A stretch of DNA of 64,000 nucleotides, from NCBI GenBank assembly GCA_014155875.1, contig JACEFZ010013277.1, positions 124,001-188,000 of the forward strand. Reading direction: 5' to 3'. Positions 1 through 9,793 of the stretch are shown here, one piece after another (the first letter of the stretch is position 1; each line of letters begins with the position of its first letter). Below the pieces are notes generated by a model. That model had not been told where the DNA came from, ran no database searches, and saw only the letters and a list, made by a program, of their open reading frames with translations. Source of the DNA: Cepaea nemoralis (lineage: Eukaryota; Mollusca; Gastropoda; Stylommatophora; Helicidae). A program made the position numbers and the translations under genes.

Positions 1-1520
1 CATTCACTCACAACATTGTAGACATTCACTCACAAGACTGTGGACACCAACTGACAAAACTTTAGACATTCTCTCACAACACTGTGGACACTGGCTCACA
101 ACAATGTAGACATTCACTCACAAAACTGTGGACATTCACTCACAAAACTGTGGACATTCACTCACAACACTGTGGACATTCACTCACAACGCTGTAGACA
201 TTCACTCACAACACTGTAGACATTTACTCACATTATTGGAGACATTCACTCACAACACTGTGGACATTCACTCACAACATTTTAGATATTCACTCACAAC
301 ACTGCAGACATTCACTCAGAACATTGTAGACATTCACTGACAAGACTGTGGACACCGACTGATAAACCTTTAGACATTTACTCGCAACATTGTGGACACT
401 GGATCACAACACTGTGGACATTCACTCACAACACTGTAGACATTCACTCACAACACTGTGGACATTCACTCACAACACTGTAGGCATTCACTCTTAACAC
501 TGTAGACATTCACTCACAACACTGTGGACATTCACTCACAACACTGTGGACACTGATTGACAACACTGTGGACATTGACTGACAACACCATGGACATTCA
601 CTTACAACACTGTGGACATTCACTCACAACACTATGGAAATTGACTCACATCACCGTGGATATTCACTCACAACACTGTGAACATTGACTCAAAACACTG
701 TGGACATTAATTCTTAACACTGTAGACATTCACTCACAACACTGTGGATATTCACTCACAACACTGTGGACATTGGCTCACATCGCTGTGGACATTCACT
801 CTTAACACTGTGGATATTCACTCACAACACTGTGGACATTGACTCACAACACTGTGGACATTGATTCACAACACTGTGGATATTCACTCACAACACTGTA
901 GACATTCACTCACAACACTGTGGATATTGACTCACAACACTGTGGATATTCACTCACAACACTGTGGACATTGACTCACAACACTGTGGACATACACTCA
1001 CAACACTGTGGATATTCACTCACAACACTGTGGACATTGACTCACAACACTGTGGACATTCACTCACAACACTGTAGGCATTCACTCTTAACACTGTAGA
1101 CATTCACTCACAACACTGTGGATATTCACTCACAACACTGTGGACATTGACTCACAACACTGTGGATATTCACTCACAACACTGTGGACTTTGACTCACA
1201 ACACTGTGGACATTCACTCTTAACACTGTAGACATTCTCTCACAACACTGTGGATATTCACTGACAACACTGTGGACATTGACTCACAACACTGTTGATA
1301 CTAACTCACAATACTGTAGACATTCACTCACAATACTGTGGACGTTGACTCACAACACTATGGACATTGACTCACAACACTGTGGATATTCACTCACAAC
1401 ACTGTGGACATTGACTCACAACACTGTGGACTTTCACTCACAACACTGTGGACATACACTTACAACACTGTAGACACTCACTCACAAGACTGTGGACACC
1501 AACTGACAACACTGTGGTCA
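1..1520. repeat. 22-bp minisatellite array
   Basis: Tandem array of a unit close to ttcactcacaacactgtggaca (22 bp; written across its junction), running from the window start to about 1,520, so it probably extends to the left. Units differ mainly at gtggaca/gtagaca and ttcact/ttgact. Runs of variant units recur, which suggests block duplication. The short T/H/S-rich open frames inside it are by-products of the repeat. Confidence 0.95.
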
Positions 1521-1604
1521 ATACAGATACAATTGTCCTAATCCAGAATAAAACTTAATAACTAAACTATGAAAGGTCCTAGCTTATGTGTTATTTTCTT
1601 TCAG

Positions 1605-1700
1605 GACCACAAGATTTACATCAGCATGTCCTCACTTCCTCAACGTCACAATTGCTGGTTAATAAGCAACACAAGATCAGCTCAGATTTACAGCTTTTGA
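1605..1700 (+). other. possible terminal exon (weak)
   Basis: A good splice acceptor context (ttattttctttcag, ending at 1,604) is followed by an open frame of 31 codons beginning DHKIYISMSSLPQ and ending at a TGA at 1,698-1,700. T-rich sequence and an aataaa-like signal near 1,893 follow. This pattern would suit the last exon and 3' UTR of a gene lying to the left. I recognise no domain, and a second frame is also open here, so chance is quite possible. Confidence 0.15.
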
Positions 1701-2028
1701 ATACTAACTTCAGTCATTTCTTTTTCGGGGTCTCATTCTTCATTCCTTTTAAATTGCATTCAGCTCATTTACTTGCTTTCTATGGTTTGATTATTTTTAA
1801 TTGGTAAAATTGCCATTCGGTAATATCTTGTTTTTTATTTAATTTTATGATTAAAGTGAGGTGTGTGTATGTGTGTGATTATTATGGATGTAAAATAAAA
1901 CAAATATAACTTGTGTAATTATTTTGCATTAAAAACTGGTAATATAAAAGAATCAAAAGACGTACTATTGTACAAACAAACACAGTTGTGCTATTGTGAG
2001 GCAAGCACATACATTAAAATATTTAGAT

Positions 2029-2185
2029 ATGTTGATAACAGGCAGAAGGAGTGATTTGGCAATAAAAAAGAGAATAAGTCAAGTAGAGAATGTATTTAGT
2101 AAACTTAAACATGTCATATGCAATAAAGTTTTATCAATGGAAGTCAGAAAAAGAGTTGTTTAATGTTGTATAGAGTTCATTTTAA
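2029..2185 (+). mobile_element. RTE-like LINE fragment
   Basis: The frame from 2,029 reads as a degraded piece of the region just after the reverse transcriptase domain (ISQVENVFSKLK, then LSMEVRKRVV). It parallels the stretch near 62,760-62,910 in the better RTE-like element of this window. One stop codon follows RKRVV. It is a short dead fragment with no ends visible. Confidence 0.6.
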
Positions 2186-2269
2186 CTCACTGATGACAAT
2201 CGTGAACAGTTTGTCATTATAAAGTGAGTTATATTGCACTGTTTTGTCACATCTGTAGCACAATTGATT

Positions 2270-2730
2270 GTGGTGAATGTTGGACTGCACTCACCAAACC
2301 GACACCCCACATTGTACCAACGGCTTCAGATGGAGGAGTGCGATTGGGAGGGTACAAGTCTTATCCTAGTGTGAGGAAATACAACCTTAAGACTAAATGT
2401 CATGGTAGGGCAGACCAGGCTCTAAACCTTGATCTGCAACTGATCTAGGATCGAAGCTCCAACTGGCGGACAGTTAGAGAACATTGCTTTGCTGATTGGG
2501 CAGTTTCTGCAGCTTGTCTTGTTCCAGACGTATTCGTATTACCTTTCCTCTGGAGTAAACTAGGCAGGAAGAGAGAGGGATCATCCTGCATGAGCAACAC
2601 ATGGTCTCTACAATTCAGCTCAGGCTTTGTGCTATGGAGAGGTATAACTCCAGCCCTGGGTTGTAGTTATTATGCCTTTTTTGAAGCACAATGGAATAAA
2701 CTATTGTCTGTCCAGACCGCAAGGTGCTAG
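2270..2730 (+). repeat. interspersed repeat family C, copy 1
   Basis: About 460 bp that match 45,419-45,915 and, over their 3' part, 56,700-56,862. Shared landmarks are 'ggatcgaagctcc', 'gcagcttgtcttgttccaga' and 'ttatgcctttt..gaagcacaa'. Both longer copies also keep a similar peptide (CWTALTKP here, LWTAHTKP there), so the family may derive from the coding or leader part of a retroelement. In the 45-kb copy it lies directly upstream of an I-type LINE 3' end. Confidence 0.7.
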
Positions 2731-2844
2731 CAAGCATAATTTTGGGTCTGTGGTGAAAGCATTACAGATGCAGTGTCAGCGTCTCTTTTCCTGTATTGTA
2801 TCCCTTGTCTCATAATTGTGAGACCTTGACATGCAGTTCGTAAT

Positions 2845-3030
2845 CCTGTATACCCCGTTCGTAACACAGCTGCGGCCGATCTGGCAGCAGACCGCCTTTC
2901 GTTGAGTTTTTATAAAGTAGTATGGGTGCCAGTTGTTCAGAAATCAATGGCAAACTACTGAACATAAACTTGCCAAGAGATCACAAACAACCAAACAATG
3001 CTGGAATTGACTGTGACGTCCTGTAAACTA
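2845..3030 (+). repeat. SINE-like repeat family A, copy 1
   Basis: About 185 bp with the core 'caatggcaaactactgaaca' followed by 'gacgtcctgtaaa'. The same core appears at 5,040-5,235 (minus), 12,640-12,760, 27,600-27,765 and 49,830-50,005. Dispersed copies of constant length in both orientations without coding capacity point to a SINE or another short non-autonomous element. No clear pol III A and B boxes were seen. Confidence 0.7.
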
Positions 3031-3452
3031 ACTTTTCTCTAGCATTTGACTGTTTCGAGTCTACCTAGAAGACAGCAGGTTTGTGTCTCACTTCATCTGG
3101 TACCTGACCCTTAACCTGTACGACATGGAAGACCCTCCCAGTAGCAATGCTACCATAAGCACATTTCTTGGGGTTCAATAAAACACTCTGCCCTCTACCA
3201 CAGCTCATGGGGATCATCGAAACACACAAAACCCCTCTACCACTTCAAGATGGAGACGCAACAGAGGGTATCATAAACAAATGGAAAGTAGACCAGAAAG
3301 TCTTTGAATGCCACAGGATGTGTTCTATAAACATTTGTCAACAGAAAAATTATGTGAAGTATGATGCTAACCTTTCATTAGTAAACAAGTTAATAAAATT
3401 ATTTTCACAAAGAAAAACACTAACAACAGACCATAATTTATTGCCTGGCATT
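3031..3452. other. unassigned stretch
   Basis: No gene recognised. A 104-codon open frame (3,168-3,482) has no recognisable motif, runs into the mariner inverted repeat at its end and is probably spurious. Confidence 0.5.
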
Positions 3453-4556
3453 CAAGGGGCTTCTCATAAGTCTTTAACCTGACCATGAAAGAGTAGACAG
3501 AGAAAATTGAAATGTGGCACAGTACTTATTCCTTTTCAATGTAGCCACAACATGAATTTATGCATTTTGCCATCTCTGTGTGACCTTGAAATGACCTTCA
3601 AAATAAAACAACCTATTTTTCGGAACTAACCAAGTTATCACAAGCCAGTATGACATCTTCATCACTGTCAAAACGATTCCTTTCAGCTGTTATTTTTTAA
3701 AAAGATTTGGGGAAAGAAAAAAGTCCGATGGAGCCAAATCTGAAGAATATGGTGGGTGTTGAAGAATTTCATAATTCAAATCGTTGGCAGTTTGCAGCTC
3801 AAGCCGTGCTTTATGGGTGGGTGCGTTGTCTTGAAGCAAATGCAGAATTTGCGTACGCTCTATCCCTCGTTTTCTGGTCACAGCCTTTCTTAGTTTGATG
3901 AGATCTGCATAGTACTGCCCATTGACCTTGTTGCCATGAATCATGTAATCTTTGACATCCCAAAGAACATTCTTGCTGATGTTTGTGCTCTTGGCTTCAC
4001 ATGTGTTGGCGAGCCCGTGGTTTTCCATTGCATGCTGGCAATTTTGGATTCTGGGTCATAATGGTGAATCCAAGTCTCATCTACAGTCACCATGGTCATC
4101 AACATGTTTTCTACCGCCACATGTTAAGCAACTGGCCACAGCAATCAACCCGTGTTTGTTTCTGTTCATATGTCAGCAGGCGCGGAACCCAGCGGGCACA
4201 CACACTTCTCTCGTTCAATCTGTTGTGTAAAATTCTAACAACTGTACTATTACTCAGTTTTACTGAACCCTATATCTCTGCAATTGTCATTTTCCTATAC
4301 TGGTCTATGATTTTCTTTACTTTTGCATCATTGTACTCTGAGGACGGTCGTCCTGATCTTAGCAGATCAGCACCTTGGGAATGGCCACACTTAAACTGCA
4401 AACACCAATTTTTTACAGAAGCATACGAAGGACAGACTTCCTCAAACACTGGTTCCATCTCCCTGTGTATTTCTGTAGGTGTTTTTCCCTGTAACATCAA
4501 GAATTTTATCACAGCCCGGGCGTCTGATTTCTCCATTGTTCTGACAAACCGTTGGA

Positions 4557-4942
4557 TGTGCAGTTCGCCTGGATCTTTTCTCCGGGGCATGCCGGTGTGC
4601 TGGGAAATGAGCAGGCGGACAATTTGGCTGGCTCTGCAGAACTTGGTGGAGTATTGATACATGACAAGGCAGACGTGGTTGCGGCCTTGTGGGAGCACGT
4701 GCACACCTCGGAGGAGCAAATGGATTACCATGGTCTGGCAAGAATGAGACAACGAGGAGTGACGGAGGGATCTGGTCGACGCTCAACGCTCAGAGGAAAG
4801 GCGAGACGGACTTATAATCAGATTGCTACTGGTACTATTAGTGTTGGAACTCTTCGCTGGCTGCTGATGATGGGGACGGAGCACTTATGGGAATGCCCCG
4901 AATGCTGTGATGTCGGTTCCTAAATCAATCAATCAATCAATC
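4557..4942 (+). mobile_element. I-type LINE 3' end (RNase H tail) inside the mariner
   Basis: A 5'-truncated copy of the LINE at 24,450-27,408. It starts within RNase H (FSPGHAGVLGNEQADNLAG) and runs through the conserved C-terminus (HVHTSEEQMDYHG, then LWECPECCD) to a stop at about 4,921 and an (AATC)n tail. The frame is open throughout, unlike the same region of the longer copy, which carries a frameshift. Truncation at the 5' end plus a simple tail is the signature of target-primed reverse transcription. Confidence 0.88.
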
Positions 4943-5039
4943 TGCTCAATAGGGTGTGTTGAGCCATGCACCATATCGGGAAAACCAGTTGAGGAGGGAG
5001 ATTCATAATCAATATGTCCATTACAAATTGAATGAGCTA

Positions 5040-5235
5040 TACATTTTCTTGTTGCATATCTCTTACGGGATGTTGCAGTCAACACCAGCATTTTTCAGCT
5101 GCTGTTGATGTACTAGACAAATTTTATGTTCAGTAGTTTGCCATTGCTTTCTGAACGACCAGCTCCCATACTAGCACGTTATAACGCAAGGCGACATGGT
5201 CTGCTGCACAAATCTGTCGCAGCCGATCTTCGATC
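5040..5235 (-). repeat. SINE-like repeat family A, copy 2
   Basis: Reverse complement of the family A core: on the plus strand 'ttcagtagtttgccattgct' with 'acgggatgttgcagtcaaca' before it. It lies inside the mariner between the LINE insertion and the right inverted repeat. Confidence 0.75.
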
Positions 5236-5369
5236 GCCAGGTACCTGGCTCACAAACCACATTCGCAAGTCTTTGGCCACGGAGACCGGTGAATGGGCTA
5301 TACATGTGCCAATTTCAATTTTCTCCGCTTACTTCATGGTGAGGTTAAAGACTTATGAGAAGCCCCTTG

Positions 5370-6279
5370 TATTTCAATATGTCTCATCAAGTGCTTACTA
5401 CAGAATTGCATATGATATGAGGTAAAGGGATTGATAATTTTTTTACTGAAATACACAACACATTGTCACTGATACTACTACAGTTTACACAAACCTGTTA
5501 CCGAGACAGTCATAGGTTCACTATAATTTCTTTCTACTTAAACAGTGATAGTCTTTGGTAGCGTACAGCAACTGCTTCATCAAATTTAATCATGGGATCA
5601 AGCATGTGAAAAGTTTTTGCTGTTATTCCACAAGCAATGAATGTGTGTTTAAGTTTATTGAAGCTGCCACCGTGGGGTGTGAAATATGTACAAGAACAAT
5701 ATGGAATAATTAGGAGAGATGGACCATTACTTGTTGCTGTTTTGAAAAGAAAAAAAAAGAGTTGTTTAATTATTCTCTGTGACACTGTATTGTCATGGGA
5801 GTTCAGCTAAGAGGAGCTTCTTTATTTCTGTCCAATCATCCTTGTTGTAGATTTATCAGCTTGTGTCTTTGGATGTGTGTGTTTTGTTTTTTTTTTGTTC
5901 TTTTTAATATTTTATTGATAGCTCATTGTTCACCTTATGTATTTTGGATGTTCTTTGTTATGTTATCTTGGACGCTCTTTTTTCTGTTTAGTACTTTATT
6001 CCTATCTGACCATGCTGGTTGCAGATTGTTCATCTTGTGCACATTGAATGATTCTGTTTAATACTTACATGATCTGCTTATCTTCTGACCAAATGTGGTT
6101 TTCAAAACACCTTGATTGTATTACTTTGCCTTGGACCTACAAGATTGTTGGAGCACCACCCCCAAATTTGTTCAGTTTCTACCAGGGTTTTCTTTTTCAT
6201 ATCTTATGATCCTTCCAGTTGTACATAAGGTCTTCCTTCCTCCCCCCCCCCTTTTTTTGTGCAATCCTGACTCTCAGTC
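5370..6279. other. unassigned T-rich stretch
   Basis: No gene seen. T-rich sequence with an imperfect direct repeat (about 5,826 and 5,999: 'atc..cttgttg.agattt.tcagcttgtg' type). Short frames such as 5,795-6,061 are hydrophobic only because the DNA is T-rich. Confidence 0.5.
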
Positions 6280-6372
6280 GTAAGCAGATAGAAAGGATGG
6301 AAATGATACAGAATGAAGCTATGCGCATTATTCTTGGATGAACAAGAGATACAGCATGCAGGGAACTTAGAG
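6280..6372 (+). mobile_element. I-type LINE sliver
   Basis: The frame reads RKQIERMEMIQNEAMRIILG, a stop, then TRDTA. It matches LERIQNEAMRVILGCTRDTP at 26,310-26,360 in the longer I-type LINE. About 90 bp survive, ending where a minus-strand LINE fragment begins. Confidence 0.6.
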
Positions 6373-6745
6373 AACTTATGCAGAGAACCATTTCTCTTAA
6401 TCGGCCTCTCCCTCTCTTTTCCTCGATATTTCCAGCCATCAAGATGTTCTCCAATGCCACACTTCTCATCACATGACCAAAGAAAGCTGTTTTGTCTCTT
6501 TCTTATTGTTGTATACAATGTTCTAGTTTCATTAGCTTCTTTCAGGCAGTTGTCGTTAGTTACTCTGGCAGTCCAAGGAATTTACAACACTCGTCTTAGG
6601 AACCACATCTCTGTTGCTTCCAAGTTCCTCCTAATTTGTTCATTTACATTTCAAGATTCACTGCCATACAATAAAACAGGTTCTAAATATCACTTCAGCG
6701 CTCTTTTTCTTACATTCAGTGATAGTGACTTATTGCATAAGATAC
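6373..6745 (-). mobile_element. RTE-like LINE fragment, minus strand
   Basis: On the minus strand, in broken frames, the order is LLYGSES, EMWFLRRVLRIPWT, ANETR, IRKRQNSF and EHLDGWKYRGKERERP. It parallels LLYGCEAWT, MWFLRKMQRIPWTARKTNE and LVTTGNIEGNRPRGR in the RTE-like element at 62.9-63.2 kb. It is the domain after the reverse transcriptase, dead and truncated at both ends. Confidence 0.7.
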
Positions 6746-6787
6746 ATTTCATTTCCTAAAATACATTTTTTGCTTACCCTATTCTGT

Positions 6788-7035
6788 TCTTATTCTCTGT
6801 TGGAATCCACAGGGCAAAAGAAACAGAGGAAGGCCTAAAAAACACACGAGAGAAGTAGACACTGAAATGTAATATGGGGAGGACATAAATGAAGCCGTAG
6901 GGAATAGCTAAGGATAGGACAGCTATGAGCGATTGAACGAACACAATTTATTTTCAAAGGATGATAAATCGGGCAGGCAGGTCCATCTTATATTTGGCCC
7001 TTCCAATCACTCATCTATCGTGCATCAATTAACTA
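6788..7035 (+). repeat. LINE 3' remnant plus repeat family D
   Basis: Positions 6,790-6,905 read GKRNRGRPKKHTREVD, the RGRP-type motif found near the end of many RTE-like LINEs. From about 6,950 to 7,035 the sequence ('ggcccttccaatcactcatc') matches the reverse complement of 37,435-37,545. I call this shared piece family D. It may be the LINE 3' UTR or a separate short element. Confidence 0.5.
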
Positions 7036-7050
7036 TTGTGTATGGTACAT

Positions 7051-9482
7051 TCACATAGAAACAACATTGTCAAATGAAATGTAATCGCCTGACGCGACAC
7101 ATGATGATGATGATGATGATGATGTTACCAATACCAGCGTCTCTTGAAGTGCCCTAGGGTATGATGGGAAGCCGCTCTGGAAACAGGGATAAAAAGGAGT
7201 GCTCGCCAGTTTCCCGCTCTCTTCAACTAACAACCGTGGCCGTGGGGCGATTATGTAGATCGCTGTAGTGATGTAGATATTATCAAATAGGGAGGCTTGA
7301 ACCAGCCCTAACCAGTCACTGGACCAGAGCAGGGAGTCACCAATGCCTCTAGATTTAACCAAGAATGGCTTGTGTTGTCCACACACAAGGACCGAGGAAA
7401 TCCATGAAAATGACAGGCAATTTGTAAGCCCACTCTTGGTAGTGGCCCCTGGCCATGGTTGTTGTTTATAGAGTAAACTTGAGCCCCAGCTCTGGTTAAT
7501 GTCGTTTTAGGCCACTCACACCCCCATTCGTATATCCATTCGTATACCCGTTTATACCTGTTTATGCCACTATAGCTCTGCTGTTATGGTTATAGTTTTG
7601 TTATTCGTTATGTTATGGCTCTTTGCTGTATCTGGTCCAAGTCGACCTATGTGATGCGGGTGTCTTGTGTGGGTAGTGAGGGTGTCCTTAGACTCAATTG
7701 AACATGGTTGAGGTCTCAGTGTCATTTAGAGACCACCCCTGTAGTCAGTGCTAGGCAGCAGTTATCTCTAACTGTGGGATTTCAGATTCCCATTTCTGTA
7801 TGTACCAACTGTCCATGAGTCCTGAGATGATAACAATAGAGTCCATACCGTTGTCGTTTACATTGAGGCCCCTTTGTTGCCATGTCCTTGCTTGTTTGTG
7901 GGGATGGGTAATTGGTCATATCCATAGCGATGTTAGGCAGCAGTGATATCTACTGTGGGAACATAGGTTCCCATTTCTGTATATGTCAGTTGTGTGACAT
8001 GTCAGGATGTCTGTTTGTCTCTTCTGAACCATGCAGTTCTGTCAATAAAAGTCCAATTTTGTTGTTCTTAATTTGTTTTGTTTAGTTTATAGTTTGTTGT
8101 GCAAACTCATTGATACTGTTACAGTCCAACAGTGTAATATTTTGTCTGGGGTATACAACAGTATATCCCCCGCCCAAAGAACTCCTGGAATCTTCTGTCT
8201 AACTCTATCCCTTTTCTTGTTAACTGAGGGGAATATATACAGTGCTCTTTCTCTATTTCTTCTTACTGTTCTTTTCTTCTCTGGCCCACTAAAAGTCAGT
8301 GTTGCGCCTCTTTGTCTTTGAGCACCTAAGTATTGGAAATTGCATCTTCCTGTCCTTAATATTCCTCCTCCTGTAACAGAAAGTTGTGAACATAAACAGT
8401 GCATAATACTACAATGTAATGAGACAGACATACACACATGCATAAACACGTACATGCATAACTGCATCATGTACATACACTCACAGTTGGGTTATGTGAA
8501 AATTCACGGCTGCAGCAGGATATAACAGTAAGAAATAACAAAGGTTAGGTATGTGTAACTGATGTGAACAAGTGAGACATACTGAACACGGACATGGTGT
8601 GCATACCTTTAGTAGTGGATGCCATCAGCAGATAGCTGCAGCCTCGGTAAACTTATAATCGAGACCTGCTTCAATTTGTCGAGGTCGTAGCTATCCATCG
8701 CCCATCATCATCATGAACCCTATCAACTGGCGTAGGCGTTCATGTCCCTTCACATATCTCTGACCCTAGTGTTCCTGATCAACTCTTACTGATATTTCTC
8801 CACACCACCACCTCAGCCCACCCAGCACCGCCTCAACCCATCCAGCACAGCCTCAGCCCATCCAGCACCATCTCTCTCGGTCTGCCTCTTCTCGCACTGA
8901 TCTTTGTGTAGACCTGAATGCACGGAGAAGTAGGTTGCCAGCCTTCCCCTCACTTAACGAGACGAAGAACGCAGACGTGGAATCCTCTTCGTCCCACCGC
9001 ACTCATGACAACAAAACGAACACGCCGGCCGTAGTAGAATTAGCCTTAGGAATAGCTGGGCGCCTGCAGGAGGCCGGTTCCTTAAGCTTTGAATAGGGTA
9101 TGAAGAAGCCAAAATGGTTCTATTGGGTTATATCTAGCCACCGAGGTGGAAGTGAGGACAGAGGAAAAGGCCGGGTAAAGATGCCGGCTTTCCCGCGGTC
9201 AGTTACGGTGCATTTATAATGTTGCCTGGTGCACAAAGTTCACCTCTTCCCCTCCCCCAGGCGGGATGGCTTGTGCGCAAACACACATCGCGATATCAGT
9301 GTACGACATGCTAAACGTCTCGATGGTGGATGTGCGAACTTACGACAGGAGAAAAACGCTTCGGAGTCATGACCCAGGCGTGCCCGGTCCCTAACAGTGG
9401 CAGGAAAGTAAAGGACCCAAACATACGACATTAAAGGGGTTGGGAATCTCTTATGATCGGAAGTATCCTGTCGTGCTCGCTC
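7051..9482. other. unassigned stretch with one internal repeat
   Basis: No gene recognised. A short (ATG)n tract sits at 7,103-7,127. Two imperfect direct copies ('ggcagcag.tatct' then 'cccatttctgtat.t') lie at about 7,752-7,808 and 7,932-7,988, followed by aataaa at 8,045, which could be part of an LTR or 3' UTR. A minus frame at 8,087-8,476 (129 codons) has no motif I know. 8,700-9,480 has only short frames. Confidence 0.5.
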
Positions 9483-9710
9483 GCTTTGAATTCAGACGTA
9501 ATCCATACACACAACATTCTAGTACCACTGGACTGAATTTTACGTCTGGATTAGCTTTCCCTATTTTCAGTGTACCTCATCATCAGGCGAACCCACTCTG
9601 ATTTCAGTACATTGTAATTTACCTCCACAAGTCAAGGACGAGAAGTCAACATTTTAGTCCAACTGGCCGGTGTAAGGGTGAGCCCCGTATCTCGGCATCA
9701 ACACACTGGA
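9483..9710 (-). repeat. SINE-like repeat family B, copy 1
   Basis: Reverse-complement match to 24,180-24,390 and 34,460-34,690. The shared core on its own strand is 'cttctcgtccttgac', then 'aaattacaa', then 'ggaaagc.a.tcca.a'. The tRNA-like gggttcaacccc at the start of the 24-kb copy resembles a pol III B box, so a tRNA-derived SINE is likely. Confidence 0.7.
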
Positions 9711-9793
9711 TGTTTAAGAAGGCGCGTGCCTATCTATTCGGCCATGCTGACTTTTTAACTCTGCACAATAATCAGAAAGGTAATATATAAATA

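Larger units (their letters stand above)
3453..5369 (-). mobile_element. mariner-type transposon, nested insertions, transposase dead
   Basis: A Tc1/mariner element bounded by perfect 27-bp terminal inverted repeats (3,453-3,479 and 5,343-5,369). The transposase reads on the minus strand. The N-terminal part begins about 4,537 (motifs MEKSDARAVIKFLMLQGKTP and CLQFKCGHSQGADLLRSGRP), and the C-terminal part at 4,028-3,690 has DNAPTHKA and HPPYSSDLAPSDFF, typical of the second and third catalytic acidic residues. Stops and frameshifts separate the parts, so it cannot make an active enzyme. A TA follows the right end; the left flank is TT, a decayed target duplication. Upstream of the transposase start it is split by an I-type LINE 3' end and a family A SINE, both younger than the mariner. 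Confidence 0.88.

Noticed and set aside
1..1520. CRISPR array
   Set aside because: Units follow each other with no unique spacers, and the host is clearly a eukaryote.
7750..8060. Solo LTR with poly-A signal
   Set aside because: A pair of imperfect repeats and aataaa are present, but no TG...CA ends, target duplication or partner LTR could be identified.
8087..8476. 129-codon minus-strand gene
   Set aside because: No domain, no splice pattern and a composition close to that of the surrounding DNA; overlapping plus frames are equally open.
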